Assembly: GCF_001649575.2 (NCBI RefSeq)
Contig: NC_051436.1
Span: 4,006,974 to 4,070,973, forward strand
Length of the DNA stretch: 64,000 nucleotides
Direction: 5' to 3'
From: Kryptolebias marmoratus
Lineage: Eukaryota > Chordata > Actinopteri > Cyprinodontiformes > Rivulidae
The notes below the pieces were generated by a model. The model was not told the origin of the DNA. It did not search any database and saw nothing but the letters and a program-made list of their open reading frames with translations. Positions 38,246-49,760 of the stretch are shown piece by piece. Made by a program: the position numbers and the translations under genes. How positions within the stretch are numbered: the first letter of the stretch is position 1; each line of letters begins with the position of its first letter.

Positions 38246-38789
38246 GTGTTTTGATGTGTTCTAACTTCAACAGCAGCTGTTCGATTTGTTCCTGTCCTTC
38301 ATCTTTATTGTTGAAAAGGTAATATCTCTCTGGAAATTTCTTGACAACGTCTGTAAGTTTACTTTTTGAACTGGGGTCTAGCAGATATTCGTCTAATGGT
38401 TTACTCAAACTATCTCCACCAGTGAAGAGCAGGAAACAGTTTTTCATCCTCTGAGGTCCAAGGATTTTCTCTGCTGTTTCTACAGCCTTCATGTTCTCCG
38501 CAGTGAACCGACCAACTTTGATCACCAGGAGGAAAATAGAAGAGCTGGATTCCTGCAGAACACACTGAATGAATCTTTTAAGCTGGTCTTCTGATTTTAA
38601 TATATCTGGAGTATCAAACACTGCAACATTTTTTTCATTTACTGTTCTAGTTCCCACAGAGATCAGTTTGGTCACTTGTCCAAAGGCTTTTCGAGATTCA
38701 AACACTGGTTGCCTTAAAATGGTGTTTGCTGAAGCACTTTTACCAACTCCAGCTTTACCCAGAAGGATGATGGAGAGAGAACTATCCAT
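38246..38789 (-). CDS. AIG1/GIMAP-type GTPase exon, first coding exon of the AIG1-VLIG gene
   Basis: The minus-strand ATG at 38789 lies 19 bases inside an exon whose acceptor is TTGCAG (exon start 38807); an upstream in-frame CAG is not a start. The 181 residues form one AIG1 GTP-binding domain: P-loop GKAGVGKS (11-18), G3 DTPD (59-62, usually DTPG), the AIG1 box around IFLLVIKVGRFT (85-96), G4-like FTGGD (122-126) and FNN (159-161). The exon ends KT plus one base at donor GTAAGT. Unlike the two plus-strand GIMAP genes, this domain has no intron, so it belongs to another lineage. If the donor were not used, translation would add nine residues and stop at 38217, giving a free 190-residue GIMAP. 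The phase match to the linker exon favours the fusion. Confidence 0.85.
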
Positions 38790-39424
38790 GACTGAACTCA
38801 AGAAAACCTGCAAGACAACAGAAAGAGCAAAAATGTAGTTTTATTTATGTTTTATTCAGACAGCATGCAGAGTTTCATTTCAAAGAGCCTCACAACAAGT
38901 TTAAGAAAAATAAGTGGCTTAAAATAGTACAGTGAAAAATAAACAAACATAATCTACAACAAAATAATCTAATTACAACTTAAAAAAATAATTTGTTTAA
39001 TTAAACTCATTCTGACATATTTAATAAAAGTATATCAAACAGTAAAACCAAATTAAAAAATAAGCTAAGCTTGTATGATATGTTAATAAAACCCAGCTGG
39101 GACAAATCTCAGTTCCAGGAGACAGAAGAAAAAAACTTTTGGGCACCACCTGCTGGCCAAACTCTACAGATCTAAACACTTTCATAGCTTCATTGAGTCT
39201 ATGTCTGAATTTGTGTTTTCAATTCTAATAAATAAATATTTAGCTCAAGCTGAATGTCAAACGTTTTAATAACCCAACCAATGTTTCAAAAAAAATAAAA
39301 AGAACATCAAAAACTAAATGTGATCCACATTATCCAGTGCTTCACTGAATCACTGCAGCAGAGTGATGGTAGTTAAACTGCTCTGAAACATAGTAGTTTT
39401 ATGTGTTTACACCTTTACATAGTA

Positions 39425-39590
39425 ATTTCTTCCAGCTGCTCCCTTCTTCAGGGGTTGCCACAGCGAGCAAACTCAATTTTTAGATTGAAGATTTACCAAT
39501 TGTTTTACTCCGGATGCTCTTCCTGCTGAAGCCTGGGCTCGAAGCTGCAGCCTCAGAATTACAAGACTGCAGCAGTGACCACCAAGCTTT
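39425..39590 (+). repeat. Interspersed repeat, copy 2 (shared with 20140-20285)
   Basis: CAGCTGCTCCCTTCTTCAGG, GCCACAGCGAGC, GCTCTTCCTGCTGAAGCC and GGGCTCGAAGCTGCAGCC match copy 1 in order. Confidence 0.65.
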
Positions 39591-40862
39591 ATAAATGATC
39601 ATATTTTGTAATATGGAAATATTTTTCTAATTCTATTTAATAAAAAAATAAAAAGTAAATAAAAATAGCAAAAATGTTTAAAAGTAACTAAAAACAATTA
39701 TAGAAAACAGTTCAATGTAGAAGTTTGAACCCATCCCTCATTTTTTTATGCTTTGTTTCCAAGCAGCAAAACTGTCTCTTATTTATTTTAAGGGGTCTTG
39801 ATGACTTCTGAAAGGTTTCATTTTTTTTATTTATGCATCTACTTTGGCTGATTTTTCTCTTATTTCCCGTCCTTGTATCAGGCTATAACAACATAATGTC
39901 CAGCGCACTAAAAATGAGGAAAGTGAACAAAGTGGAGGACAGAAGAAGTTGCTTCAGGCCTAAAATAAACTATACACAAGATGAACAGCATTTGAGACTC
40001 TTGTCTTTAAAAATAAATGATAATTTTTTTGCAAAGATCTGACACGAAAGATGCATCATCCTTCAGTGGCATGACATGTTTTTTGGTAATAGCTCTTTGA
40101 AAAGATTATTGATGCTAAAATGCTACATATGCTACATATGTGTCAAACTTTTCATAGATTTGACTAAAAACATGCGAACAAATGCTTAAAGAACCTGAAC
40201 TGGTGTTTCCTGTCAATTATGTGTCAACAAAACTGGTTTAGTTCTTGAGATTAGGAGATGTTTTATGCCTGAATGATTGATAGGTCAGAGTTCAGTAACT
40301 TCATAACATCAGAGGTGGTTTAAAACCTTTGCACAGCATTGTAGTTTGAATGACAGTGTGAAACCTTAACACCAATAGTAACACATATTTAAAGGCCCAC
40401 TAACTGTTTAACCCAAAATACTAAATGCATGATACCTACTGATTATGTCACTTTTTCAAAATATTTCCTTGATTTCCTGAACAAACTAAAACATCCATCC
40501 ATTCATTCATATGGAGCAAAAACTAAATCCTACTTCTTCCAAAATTAAAATTAGAATTAAAAGTACTGCATTTGCTTAGGGCAATGAAATTAAAGTTTTT
40601 TTTTATGATAACATACACAGACAATAATAAAAGCTGTATTCTGTGAAACCAGTTAAACAGGTGGGAGTGGATAAACCTGCAGCTCCTGTTACCAAACATG
40701 ATGCGGCTAACTTTTTGAAAAAGAAAGGTTTTTTTAATCTTTACTTTTATCCTAACAAAACTTGAATCTGAGAGGAAAAGCACCATCCAGAAATGTAGGC
40801 CTTTGGAATAAATGTTCTGATTGAATCTGATCTATTTTAGCTTAAAAACATAAATCTACTTT

Positions 40863-40922
40863 AACAAGGTTGAGTCAGGTCCTTTGGACGGTTACTTCCA
40901 GAGGACCTGACTCAACCTTGTT
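40863..40922. repeat. Perfect inverted repeat (21-bp arms, 18-nt loop)
   Basis: 40863-40883 and 40902-40922 are exact reverse complements (first arm AACAAGGTTGAGTCAGGTCC plus T), separated by TTGGACGGTTACTTCCAG. It lies in the first intron of the minus-strand gene, just past its donor at 40972. It could be the core of a MITE or form an RNA hairpin; no target duplication is obvious. Confidence 0.85.
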
Positions 40923-40972
40923 GAATTTTTTTACCTGGATTATTGAGCATGCATCAGGACAAATCTACTTAC

Positions 40973-41290
40973 TGTTCTACAGCACAATCCGTGGTCTCAG
41001 GACGAATCCGGTCTATTCAGTCTGGATCAGAATTAAACATTAACCATCACATAGTGTCTGTCTGCTCCTCCATAATATCAATAAAATAAAAAAAAAACAC
41101 TCCTGTAAACTCCTCACCAGACCTGATCTTTTTCTAGAAAACCAAACAAACTGAAGGTTAAAGAAAGCTGACATTAACTCGAACCGACTGATTTCAGCTG
41201 CTCCTTCACCGTCTGTCTCTGCTGTTCGTGAGAGGAAGGAGGACCTGGGTTGGACTGTCAGATGTCACTGCAGGGAGTGGAACAGAAATG
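40973..41290 (-). other. Putative 5' UTR exon of the AIG1-VLIG gene
   Basis: A minus-strand GTAAGT donor at 40972-40967 follows a GC-richer stretch of about 300 bases; the next acceptor in the same direction is the one before the AIG1 exon. The exon has several ATGs, including a nine-codon upstream ORF (41073-41047, ATG GAG GAG ... TGA) that could damp translation. The right boundary (transcription start) is a guess. Confidence 0.4.
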
Positions 41291-41363
41291 CCAGCCAGCC
41301 CTTTCAAAATAAAAGCACAACTTTTTTTTACCCTAAAGTGATCAGACAGAATTTATTAACTTG

Positions 41364-41418
<55 letters not shown>

Positions 41419-42345
41419 GACACAGTTCAGTTTTTCTCATTGCAGCTGATCTGCATGTTGTTTGTTAAGCCTATATGAACAAGATGAGTTAAATTTTTTA
41501 AAATGTGATTAAAAATATCAACATCATCTAAAGACTTTTGTAGCTGCGCCTAAAATTTGAAGCAGTTCTTTTTCACATTATAACATCACAACAGTTCACA
41601 CTTTCAAAACTCATCTAAAGCCTTTTTTATTTGTGTTATTGCATCCATTCATTTTCTTTACCAGATTTTCCATGCAGGGTCTTAAGGGAGCTGGCGTCTA
41701 TTCAGTAGTCATTGTACATCAACCTGTTCTGGTTATGTTTCCAAATAAAAAACAACTAACAATTACCATTTTGTTCATTTCCCACATCAACATTAAAAGA
41801 TATAATAAAGACAAATTAAAATCACATCAGAACAACATTTTTCATTTAACATTAGGGACTGGATAACAAAAAAGGTCACATATTTATAGTATGTCCCGAC
41901 ACCAAAAGCATTTTTTTGAACTCTGTTTTATGTCATGAACATTTACAAATGTTGAAAATGCATTTAGAAAAACTAAATTCAAATTTTCAAATTTCAAATT
42001 TTTATCTCTTTGATTCTGACTCTTGATTTTTCTGGTGCAAACTTCCTGTTTGACATAAACATACCACCCACACCTCAAGAGTCAGGAAAAACTGGACTGA
42101 CTGATAATCAGCTTCCTTGTAGCCTGACACTAAGTGTGATGTTAACTATAAGAGTCAGAGGAGTCAGATCACTCGAACTCGTCCTGGGTATGAGTAGTTC
42201 TGCTCGTGCAGAAAACCAATCAGATTAGTTTTATTTTGAAGTAGTTGTCAAAAAATACAGAACAGCACCAAAACTTGTTGCAGACTGAGATTCAAAGAGC
42301 TGAGCAGCAAATAATCAACAGAGTCATCAAGGAGCAGCAGATCTG
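41291..42345. promoter_or_regulatory. Shared upstream region between divergent AIG1-VLIG and GIMAP genes
   Basis: About 1 kb separates the two presumed start regions. On the plus side, an ACCAATCAG CCAAT box (42213-42221) lies about 130 bases before the GIMAP ATG. An (ATT)n microsatellite sits at 41366-41418. I looked for a full interferon-stimulated response element and did not find a convincing one. Confidence 0.35.
41366..41418. repeat. (ATT)n microsatellite
   Basis: About 17 ATT units between the divergent genes. Confidence 0.95.
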
Positions 42346-42367
42346 ATGGCAGCAAGTGGCACCTCAT
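42346..42367 (+). CDS. GIMAP gene B, exon 1
   Basis: ATG at 42346 opens MAASGTS and one base of a Tyr codon, then donor GTGAGT. The 22-nt coding part and its phase are the same as in GIMAP gene C (48938-48959), which supports this start over internal ones. It is too short for routine ORF detection. Confidence 0.75.
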
Positions 42368-42785
42368 GTGAGTTTTTGTGAATTTGTGTAAAAAATATTT
42401 GAATTAGAAATAATTAAGTAAAATAACTTTGTCTTAAAATTAATCTGAAAACATTAAATTCAGTAGAAGTGTTTATATGATCAGACAACAATAATCATTT
42501 AAACTTGTTTTTAACATGTTGAAATTGTTTTTTTTAATTTCCTTTACATTATTTTATGTGAAGTAAAACAAATAAAAAATACTTCAGATTAATGATTTTA
42601 AATGGAAAAATTTGTTTTAATATTTAAAACAAACAAACAAAAGAAACAACTGAAAAGTGATGTGTGCATATGTATCCACACCTCCAAAGTCAAAGTCAAT
42701 GCAGAAATGACCACATTTAAAGTGACTGAGAAAAAAAACCTGAAAAAAGATAATCTGAATCCTGACTTCAGTCTTTATGTTTCAG

Positions 42786-42896
42786 ATTCTGAACTGAGAC
42801 TGGTTCTTGTTGGGAAGACTGGAACAGGGAAGAGCTCCAGTGGAAACACTATACTGGGAAGAGATGTCTTTCCTATATCAGACGGACACTTTTCAG
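42786..42896 (+). CDS. GIMAP gene B, exon 2 (P-loop)
   Basis: 111-nt exon between TTTCAG and GTAACA, both introns phase 1. Encodes [20 protein letters not shown] and [16 protein letters not shown]; the P-loop is GKTGTGKS at residues 17-24 of the spliced protein, followed by the AIG1-typical SGNTILG. The intron after it carries CA repeats and copy 2 of a retroposon tail. Confidence 0.92.
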
Positions 42897-42951
42897 GTAA
42901 CATACACACACACACACATAGAGACACACACACACCATCCATGTGCAAAAA

Positions 42952-43500
42952 AGTAAAGTGAAGTGTAGTGTTTATTTCTATAGCACTTTTAAGCAACAAG
43001 GTGATCCAAAGCGCTTTACAAAAGAAACATAAACAGAATCCGTACATAATGAAATACAATGAAACACAAAAAAGGAAAACACATCAATCATGTCTAATCA
43101 AAATTGAATATAGGATAATCTAAATAAAATCATGAAACCAGACATATCTAAGCATGAGCTGAGACCGTCAAAATAGTAGCTAAACTAAACAACAATTAGG
43201 AATCTAACAATCTAACAATATCTAAAGTATGAGGTAAAATAAACTAAACTAAATGTACAGGAAGGCTAAATAAGCTAAAACATGACAATGCTAAACTAAC
43301 GGTACCAAACTTTCTAAATAGTACCCCAGACCCGCTATACGGCCGACATAATAATTACTAATTAATATAGAGAGGGGGGGGGGGGATGACAGAAACAGCG
43401 GAAAGTGTGAGTATGTGTGTGTAGAGACAGTGGGAAGACGGTGTGTTGTGTGTATGTTGTGTGTGTGTGTTTGCAGATAGGTCCATGAATCACGTCACAG
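42952..43500 (-). repeat. Retroposon 3' region, copy 2, links two repeat segments
   Basis: Bases 42952-43320 match copy 1 at 10664-11050 in the same orientation. Bases 43340-43500 are the reverse complement of the tail at 37195-37430. So the family's 3' end, read on the minus strand, runs: CA/CT-rich stretch, ATCTAA-rich stretch, GTAAAGCGCTTTGGATCACC, then AAGTGCTATAGAAATAAACAC. A G-run interrupts it at about 43375. Confidence 0.7.
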
Positions 43501-44165
43501 ATAAACAACAACATTTTCTTTAGATTTCTCCAGTTTTAGTCTGATGATTATGAACTATTGTAAACTATGATTTATTCATTTGTTTGTTGCTACCATTTTT
43601 TTTACCTGTTTGATAAATATGAATTATCTTACGTTGCTATAAGCATTTTTAAAAATGTACATTGGAAATACACAGATTGTTTTCTTAAACTCTCCTCATT
43701 GTAACAAGACTTTAGAAACACTGAGTCTGTTCAGCAGCAACAAAACATGAACTTCTTGTGTTTTGGAGCAAACAAATTCTCAAAGTGTTTCTAGAAGATT
43801 ACTTATTTGTTTGTTTTTATTCGTTTATTTTCAGTTTTAAAGCTCAGGACTCCATCAGAAAACATTCAGGGCTAAAGTCCCAGACCCCCAGGCCTACCAG
43901 CACCTGTAAGGTGTAACTATATGTAGGAACACAGAGCTCCTCCAGTGGCCGTCACATACTGTAGTTTAGTTTAACTCAGTGGTCACAACACATCCACCCC
44001 CTGCCTCTGACATGCAGTTCTTTGTTGTAGACAACTGAAGTGTTAGAGAAGAAACTTTGAAATTGGTTTTATGTTTTGTTTGGATGCCATGATGTTTGCT
44101 CTGAAAATCATCAATTCTGTTTCTGGAAAGCTTCAAAAACTGTAAACTGTTATCTTTTTTTACAG

Positions 44166-44722
44166 TGACCATTGTGTGTTCATTGAAGCAAGGGAAGCTT
44201 GAAAAATTATTCTTTCGTGTTTCTGTTGTCGACACTCCTGGCATCTTCGACACCTTTCAGTCTGAGGAAACGGTGCAGAATGAAATCAAAAAATGCTTCT
44301 CCTTGTTGAATCCTGGGCCCCATGCCATTCTGTTGGTCATCGAACCTGGGGTCTTCTCAGAAGAGGACGAAGAGGCTGTGGAAAAAGTTGAAGAGATCTT
44401 TGGAGAGGATGCCTGGAAGTACATCATCATCCTCTTCACTCATGGAGATGAATATGGATCAGGTTTTGATGAGATGTTGGAGGAGGAGGCTCCAGATAAT
44501 CTGAAAAAGATCCTAAAGAAAGCAGGAAACAGATACCACCTCTTCAACAACAAGAAAATGAAGAAACGTGGTCAAGTTGAGAATCTGTTAAAGAAGGTTC
44601 AGGATATGGTGAATAAAAATAAAAAAGAGTCTCAAGGATACCTACCAAAACGCAGTGAAGATGTTCAATCAAAGAAAGTCTCAGGCAGTAAAAGCAGTGA
44701 AAAAGTTGAGAAAGAAAAATAA
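44166..44722 (+). CDS. GIMAP gene B, exon 3 (rest of AIG1 domain, stop)
   Basis: 557 nt from acceptor TTTTACAG to TAA. It encodes VTIVCSLKQGKLEKLFFRVS and then G3 DTPG at residues 67-70, the AIG1 box NPGPHAILLVIEPG (93-106), G4-like THGDE (136-140), FNNKK and a Lys-rich end. The spliced protein is 229 residues, short for the family, with no long coiled coil or membrane anchor. Just after the stop, other frames still give KELQIKTPK and ENELELKAAQLNLKE, like the coiled-coil tail of related GIMAPs, so the tail was probably lost by a recent truncation. GIMAPs are cytosolic or membrane-linked GTPases of lymphocyte survival. Confidence 0.93.
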
Positions 44723-45187
44723 AAATGTGTTTAAGGAGCTGCAGATCAAAACCCCAAAGGAATAAGGGCAGGTGGAGAATGAACTGGAGCTCAAAGCTGC
44801 ACAATTAAACCTTAAAGAATAGAGTCAGTCAAGCTTTAAGTGAAATGACCAAATGATCATAAACCCAAGAGGTTTTCTGATATTGATCTGAAAGTGATAA
44901 TATTTGTTTTTGCCTTTAAAAATTATTACATTGTTTTACAGAATGTCCTAATTGTTTGAAAGGGTTTTCTAACAGAACAACTGGTGGACTCTTTGTGTAA
45001 AAGTTCTGAAGGGGATCAGTAAACCGTCAGACTGGTTAACAGTGGGAATTTGTTTCATATTAATCAAATGCTGTATTCTGTCATCTGTATCCTACCTGCC
45101 TGTTCAATCACCTGATTTTGTTTTTGGTTGTGGCATCATGTGACTTATTGCTTTTCTTTTATATTTTTACTTTTGTACTGAAATAAA
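44723..45187 (+). other. GIMAP gene B 3' UTR with poly(A) signal
   Basis: Ends with AATAAA at 45182-45187. The word GTCAGACTGGTTAACAGTGG (near 45026) recurs with one change in the gene C UTR (near 52012), marking the two genes as tandem duplicates. Confidence 0.6.
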
Positions 45188-45879
45188 AAAATGGATTTCT
45201 AATTTTGATGTTTGACTCTTGGCTCAAGTTTTTTTTTATATATTTATATACAGTGTCTATATGAGGAAAATGACTCAAGGTGGTCTTAGCGTGTGTATCA
45301 GAGACAAATAAGTGTTTGGTTAAAATGATAGAAAAATTAAATAACACCAACATCAACACATTTTGCTGGTGTAGATTCTCAGTCATTCAGGACATGGAAA
45401 ATCCAAAAAAAGGCAAATCCATCAGGAGAACTTTCTTTTCAGATAAAAATATCTTCAACTTCAGAATAAAAGTCTAGTTGTCTTGGTGCTTTTTTCAACC
45501 TTTTTTATTATTCAACACACTTTTCATTTTGAAGCTGTAACTCTGTGGGGAGAACATGGATATTATAATTTTACAAACTTAAACGAAGTTTGCTAAAATG
45601 CAGGTGACTTAAGGTGACTTTTAACATACCTAAGATTGACTCTAAAACTGTGTTGCTTGACTTTGTTCAGGAAAAAATATTGCCAACTTTCTGAAGATAT
45701 TGCACATTTTGGTTGATGATATCTTTGCACAATCTCTGCATCACCTGCAAACAAAATGGAGTCGTTTGTTTTCTGATGCAAATACATAACTTCAGTCCTG
45801 GGATCTTATAGTTGGCTTCAGGACTGAAAAAATAAATACGGTTTTCACAACATTATTGTTTACTTCTAAAGTTTTAAAT

Positions 45880-46030
45880 GTTACTTTCAAAATTTTCAAA
45901 TGGTCTTGCTCCATTTTATTTAACCAATCTTCTTCATGTCAACACACTTGTGACAGCATCATCCAGCCAGTTCCTCTTAGATTTGTTGATTTAACTGTAA
46001 AGTCCTTTGGTCAACTTCAGTTCTTTTTAA
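45880..46030 (+). mobile_element. Short LINE remnant (L2/Rex1-like)
   Basis: The frame NGLAPFYLTNLLHVNTL followed by SSQFLLDLLI resembles the NGLAPSYLxDLLxPxTP segment after the reverse transcriptase of L2/Rex1-like LINEs. About 150 bases only. Confidence 0.5.
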
Positions 46031-46139
46031 ACATGCCATAGAAATAAAAATAATATTTACCAATAACATTTAAAGTAACTGTGACATGATGTATAGCTCA
46101 AACTAAATGACTTTATTAATAAAACATGACTATGTTAGA

Positions 46140-46300
46140 GTAGTTTGTTTGTCTCTTATGACTGTTTTTTGATAACATAATCTTGGAAGTAAGCCATGTC
46201 TCCGTCCTCTGATTGGATATGATCTGTTTCCCAGTCCGGTCCGACAAGTCCAGCAGGTGGAACAGCAGTAACTGAAGCATTCCTGCACAGCTGATGTTGT
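46140..46300 (-). repeat. GIMAP-linked segment, copy 1 (short)
   Basis: The minus strand reads GCTTCAGTTACTGCTGTTCC then ACCTGCTGGACTTGTCGGAC. The same words occur at about 52680-52720 and 54830-54870. Confidence 0.55.
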
Positions 46301-46473
46301 CAGTGGTTGTGTTAGTTAAGTTTAAATGGGTAAACAAGGTTATTTTTGTAATAAAAGCTGTGCAAAAGTTCAGCTTTGCTGGGAAGTCCTCACTTGGAGT
46401 TTAGCGAACATGTCAAATGTTTGCCACTTGTAAATAATTTCTCCCATTTCATAATGACAAAGTCCAGCTTGTT

Positions 46474-47045
46474 TGTCAGTTTGTCAGTTTGTCAGTCTGT
46501 CCTCTGTCCTCTGTCCTCCAACTCCCTCCATGTCCTCTCTAACTGCATCTATATATATGTCCTCTTTGTCTCTAACATCCTTCTGTCCCTCCTCTGCACA
46601 TGTCCAAACCATCTCTAACTTTATCTCCCAGTCCTTCAACCTGTGCTGGACCTCTGATGACCTCATTCCTAATCCTGTCCATCCTTGTCCCTCCAAACAT
46701 CTTCAGCTCTGCCACTTCCTGTTCTTTCTCCTGTCTTTTTGTCTCCAAACTGTCCAACATGGCTGCTCTCATCACTGTCTGTAAACCTTTCCTTTGACCT
46801 TTGACCTTTGACCTTTGCTGCCACCCTTTTTTTTTCAAATCACTGCTGAAACTTTTCTCCATCCACTCCATCCTGCCTGGACTCTCGTCTTCACCTCTTT
46901 ACCACACTCCCTGTTTTCCTGGACAGTCGACCCTAAGTCCTTGAAGTCCTGCACCTTTGTGACCTCTGACCTCCTTGTAGCCTCTCTGCTCCACCTGCCT
47001 CCCTCTCAGTCACACACAGGTACTCTGTCTTGTTACGATCAGTGC
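46474..47045 (-). mobile_element. RTE-like LINE remnant (end of reverse-transcriptase ORF)
   Basis: The minus-strand translation includes VMRAAMLDSLETKRQEKEQE, then VAELKMFGGTRMDRIRNEVI and RGPAQVEGLGDKVRDG. This is the C-terminal part of fish RTE-type reverse transcriptases, where the usual wording is MLRWMCGVTRMDRIRNEYIRG. Frames are broken on both sides and the 5' part is absent. A 7-base tandem (CTTTGAC) at 46792-46817 lies within it. Confidence 0.75.
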
Positions 47046-48937
47046 CACTGTCTCTCACTGTAATATTGCATGAGTTCATGCGTACTATTTTCAAGGTTTT
47101 ACCAAAACGTTTACAATTCTTTCATGTCTCATCTTAAAATGAGAAATGTGGTGGGTCATATGCATTAGTTGTGACAGTATTGACCTGAGCGAAGTTAAAG
47201 ATTAAGGGAAAATGTTGAGAATTAATTAGACCTTTCAAAATAAAAGCTGAAGCATTGAGATTAAATTGATTCAATGTTATCCCATATGTATCTGAAAATG
47301 TCTCAAATTGTTGACAAACTCCAAAATGTCTTATTAGTGAAGAGATACATTTTGCATGTGCCGGAGTGGAACGTTTGGTTTGTTACAGCATCAGTACTGA
47401 GAGGCACTTTCTACTTGGACACCAGATTTTACTTGGGTTAGAAAAAAGCATGTGCTGATGTATCAAACTAGCTGATATTTTCTATGTAGGAGCTTTAAAA
47501 CATGAAATATCAATGTATTTATCATAATTACTATCATATCATAGTCACTTTGCTGAAAAGATCCAAGTTTTATTGTGAAATGCATTGGAAATCAGGAACA
47601 ACTGTCCAAAGAACACAGAAACGGTTTTATGGAGGATCTTACACAGGCGAGTCCCAACAAGAAGTTCCAGGAAGGATTCTTAGAAGGAGCTTAGAAGAAA
47701 TTGAAAACAAACATTTTTATTTTAGCACACAGGAATTTTTATGACCAACATTTAACGACCTAACAGTGGGTTGTGGTTTGGCTCAGCCTTAAATTCCATG
47801 ATAGTTATTAGAAGTCATTAAGGACAGCTGTATTGAGTGTCATCAGCAGTGCCAGCCCCACCCAGCAGAGAAAACGGCTCTTTGAATGCATGCGGCATAT
47901 AAAATTATTCTTTCTAATAATAACAGTAATGCATTTGTGCATTAGTGTATTAAAATATAATAATCTCTGCTCTTGTTCCATATTATGTTCCATATTTATC
48001 ATACCAATCGAAGTGCATCTGTTTGTTTTAGTGTCCCAGTGCATTTCTCTTCACCTGAAAAGTGAACCTAGTCTGTGTTTTAATTGAAAAGTTTTTGTTG
48101 AGGAAAACTTGTCAAACTTTATTTCAGCTCTGTCATTCTTACTCACCTTCTGCACACAAGTTTTTACATAGCAAAATTTCACAAGCCTCTTATGATCTTC
48201 CACTTTACATGCGTAAAACATAAATAACCTCTTTATTACACCTAATCAATTTCCCCTCTATAGTGCCTACAGAAAATTCAAGTGTGCTTTGGTTAGATCA
48301 AACATTTAATTTTGCAGTTCTTGTGTAAATCAGAAGTAAACAAAATAGATATTGAGTAGAATTTTGTGTATTATTATTATTATTTTGTACATCATCAACT
48401 CACTAGTCAGTAAAAAGTGATTTTAGTGGGGATAGGGTCCTGAATCCAACTTTAGGAACCGCTGGTGTATAGAGATGTACTTCAGCAGTCCTCATAAACA
48501 AATCCCATTGGACCACCTGAACCGGCTTCAGACAGCAACCATAGAAAACATCAAAAACAAACCATATACATCAAATCTGTAATGTAAAGTCAGTTCACAG
48601 CTCATATAAGATTTATTGGGTAACTTAGAACCTTTTTGTTTTATTTTTTATTAATTAAATGCCAAAGAAAAAGAAAGCTATTTGATTGGGAGCGCCTTGA
48701 CAAAAAGTGGGTGTGTCTAGGCACTGCTTCGCTCGCACATGGCCACGCCCATGAATGTGTCTGATCCACTTCTGAACAGAAGGTTGATGTTGTGCACAAA
48801 ATGGATGTCAGCTGTTGTTAAACAACAAAAACAAACCGGAGGAGGAAGAGGACGAGACAGATCCTTGTTGAGACATCACAGGTTTGACAGCAAAGCAAAG
48901 TAGGAACTGAAAGAAACAACACTTCACAACAGATGAG

Positions 48938-48959
48938 ATGTCGGACCATCAGAGCATCG
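48938..48959 (+). CDS. GIMAP gene C, exon 1
   Basis: ATG at 48938 opens MSDHQSI and the first base of a Gly codon, then donor GTGAGT. Length (22 nt) and phase equal exon 1 of gene B. Confidence 0.75.
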
Positions 48960-49760
48960 GTGAGTTTAAATTTAAATTAAAATGTGATCTGCAAAACTTC
49001 TTTCTTTGTATTCTCTCTCTGACTGTGTGCTTTGTGTTTTTAAAAGTGTTTAAATTATTAGACAACTTACAGAAACTGAAATGTTTGTGTTCAGTTAGTT
49101 GGGCATTTTTTAGTTTTTGTTTATTTGTCAATTTAAACCTGTTTTATATGTATGACATATCTTTTAACTTTTTGATTTATTTAACAAGAATGTCCACTGC
49201 TGGATTACAGAATTTATCATTTAAACTCCTCTTTGCTGCTTATTATTGTCCCTAACTGGTAACTTCTTTCTTTCTTTCTTCTTTCTCCTTCTCTCTATTT
49301 CTCTTCTTTGACAAAAAGTGGTTGAACCGGTCTTGTCCCAAACTCAGCAGACATCTTGCTTTAATGCTCAAACTGGAAAGATTGCATGTTTGTTTCTATG
49401 AAATGACACGGGCCCATTGGTTTTTTTTTTCTCTCTACCAGTTTCTCTCTGTATCTTAATAGTACTACTGCTGTTTTTTGTTGTTAATAATTCAATGACA
49501 CTAATGTTATAAGAACAATTTTACTGAAATTTTTACTAAAATTTTTTAAAACCAGTATTATAATCACTGTTTATGCTCTCTGGGATTGAAACAAAATTTA
49601 CATACTGGACATGTGTCTTACTTTGGCTATCTTCTTTTTTTGTGCTATATAAATTAAGTTATAAGGACTAACATCAATGGACTAAATGCTGTCTGAGATA
49701 AATAAATGAAAGATACAACTGATTGTTTATTGGATTCTGTGTTTTATTGTCTTTCTGTAG

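Larger units (their letters stand above)
45188..48937. other. Intergenic stretch between GIMAP genes B and C
   Basis: Contains two LINE remnants (45880-46030, 46474-47045) and a copy of the GIMAP-linked segment (46140-46300). From 47100 to 48650 I see nothing supportable. At 48684-48760 lie an inverted CCAAT box (GATTGG) and GC-rich GGCCACGCCC, a plausible promoter for gene C. Confidence 0.6.

Noticed and set aside
38569..38838. Plus-strand frame opposite the AIG1 exon
   Set aside because: Antisense shadow; the minus strand has the intact GTPase motifs.
41200..42345. Interferon-response elements upstream of the GTPase genes
   Set aside because: I looked for GAAANNGAAA and TTCNNNGAA patterns and found no convincing full site by eye.
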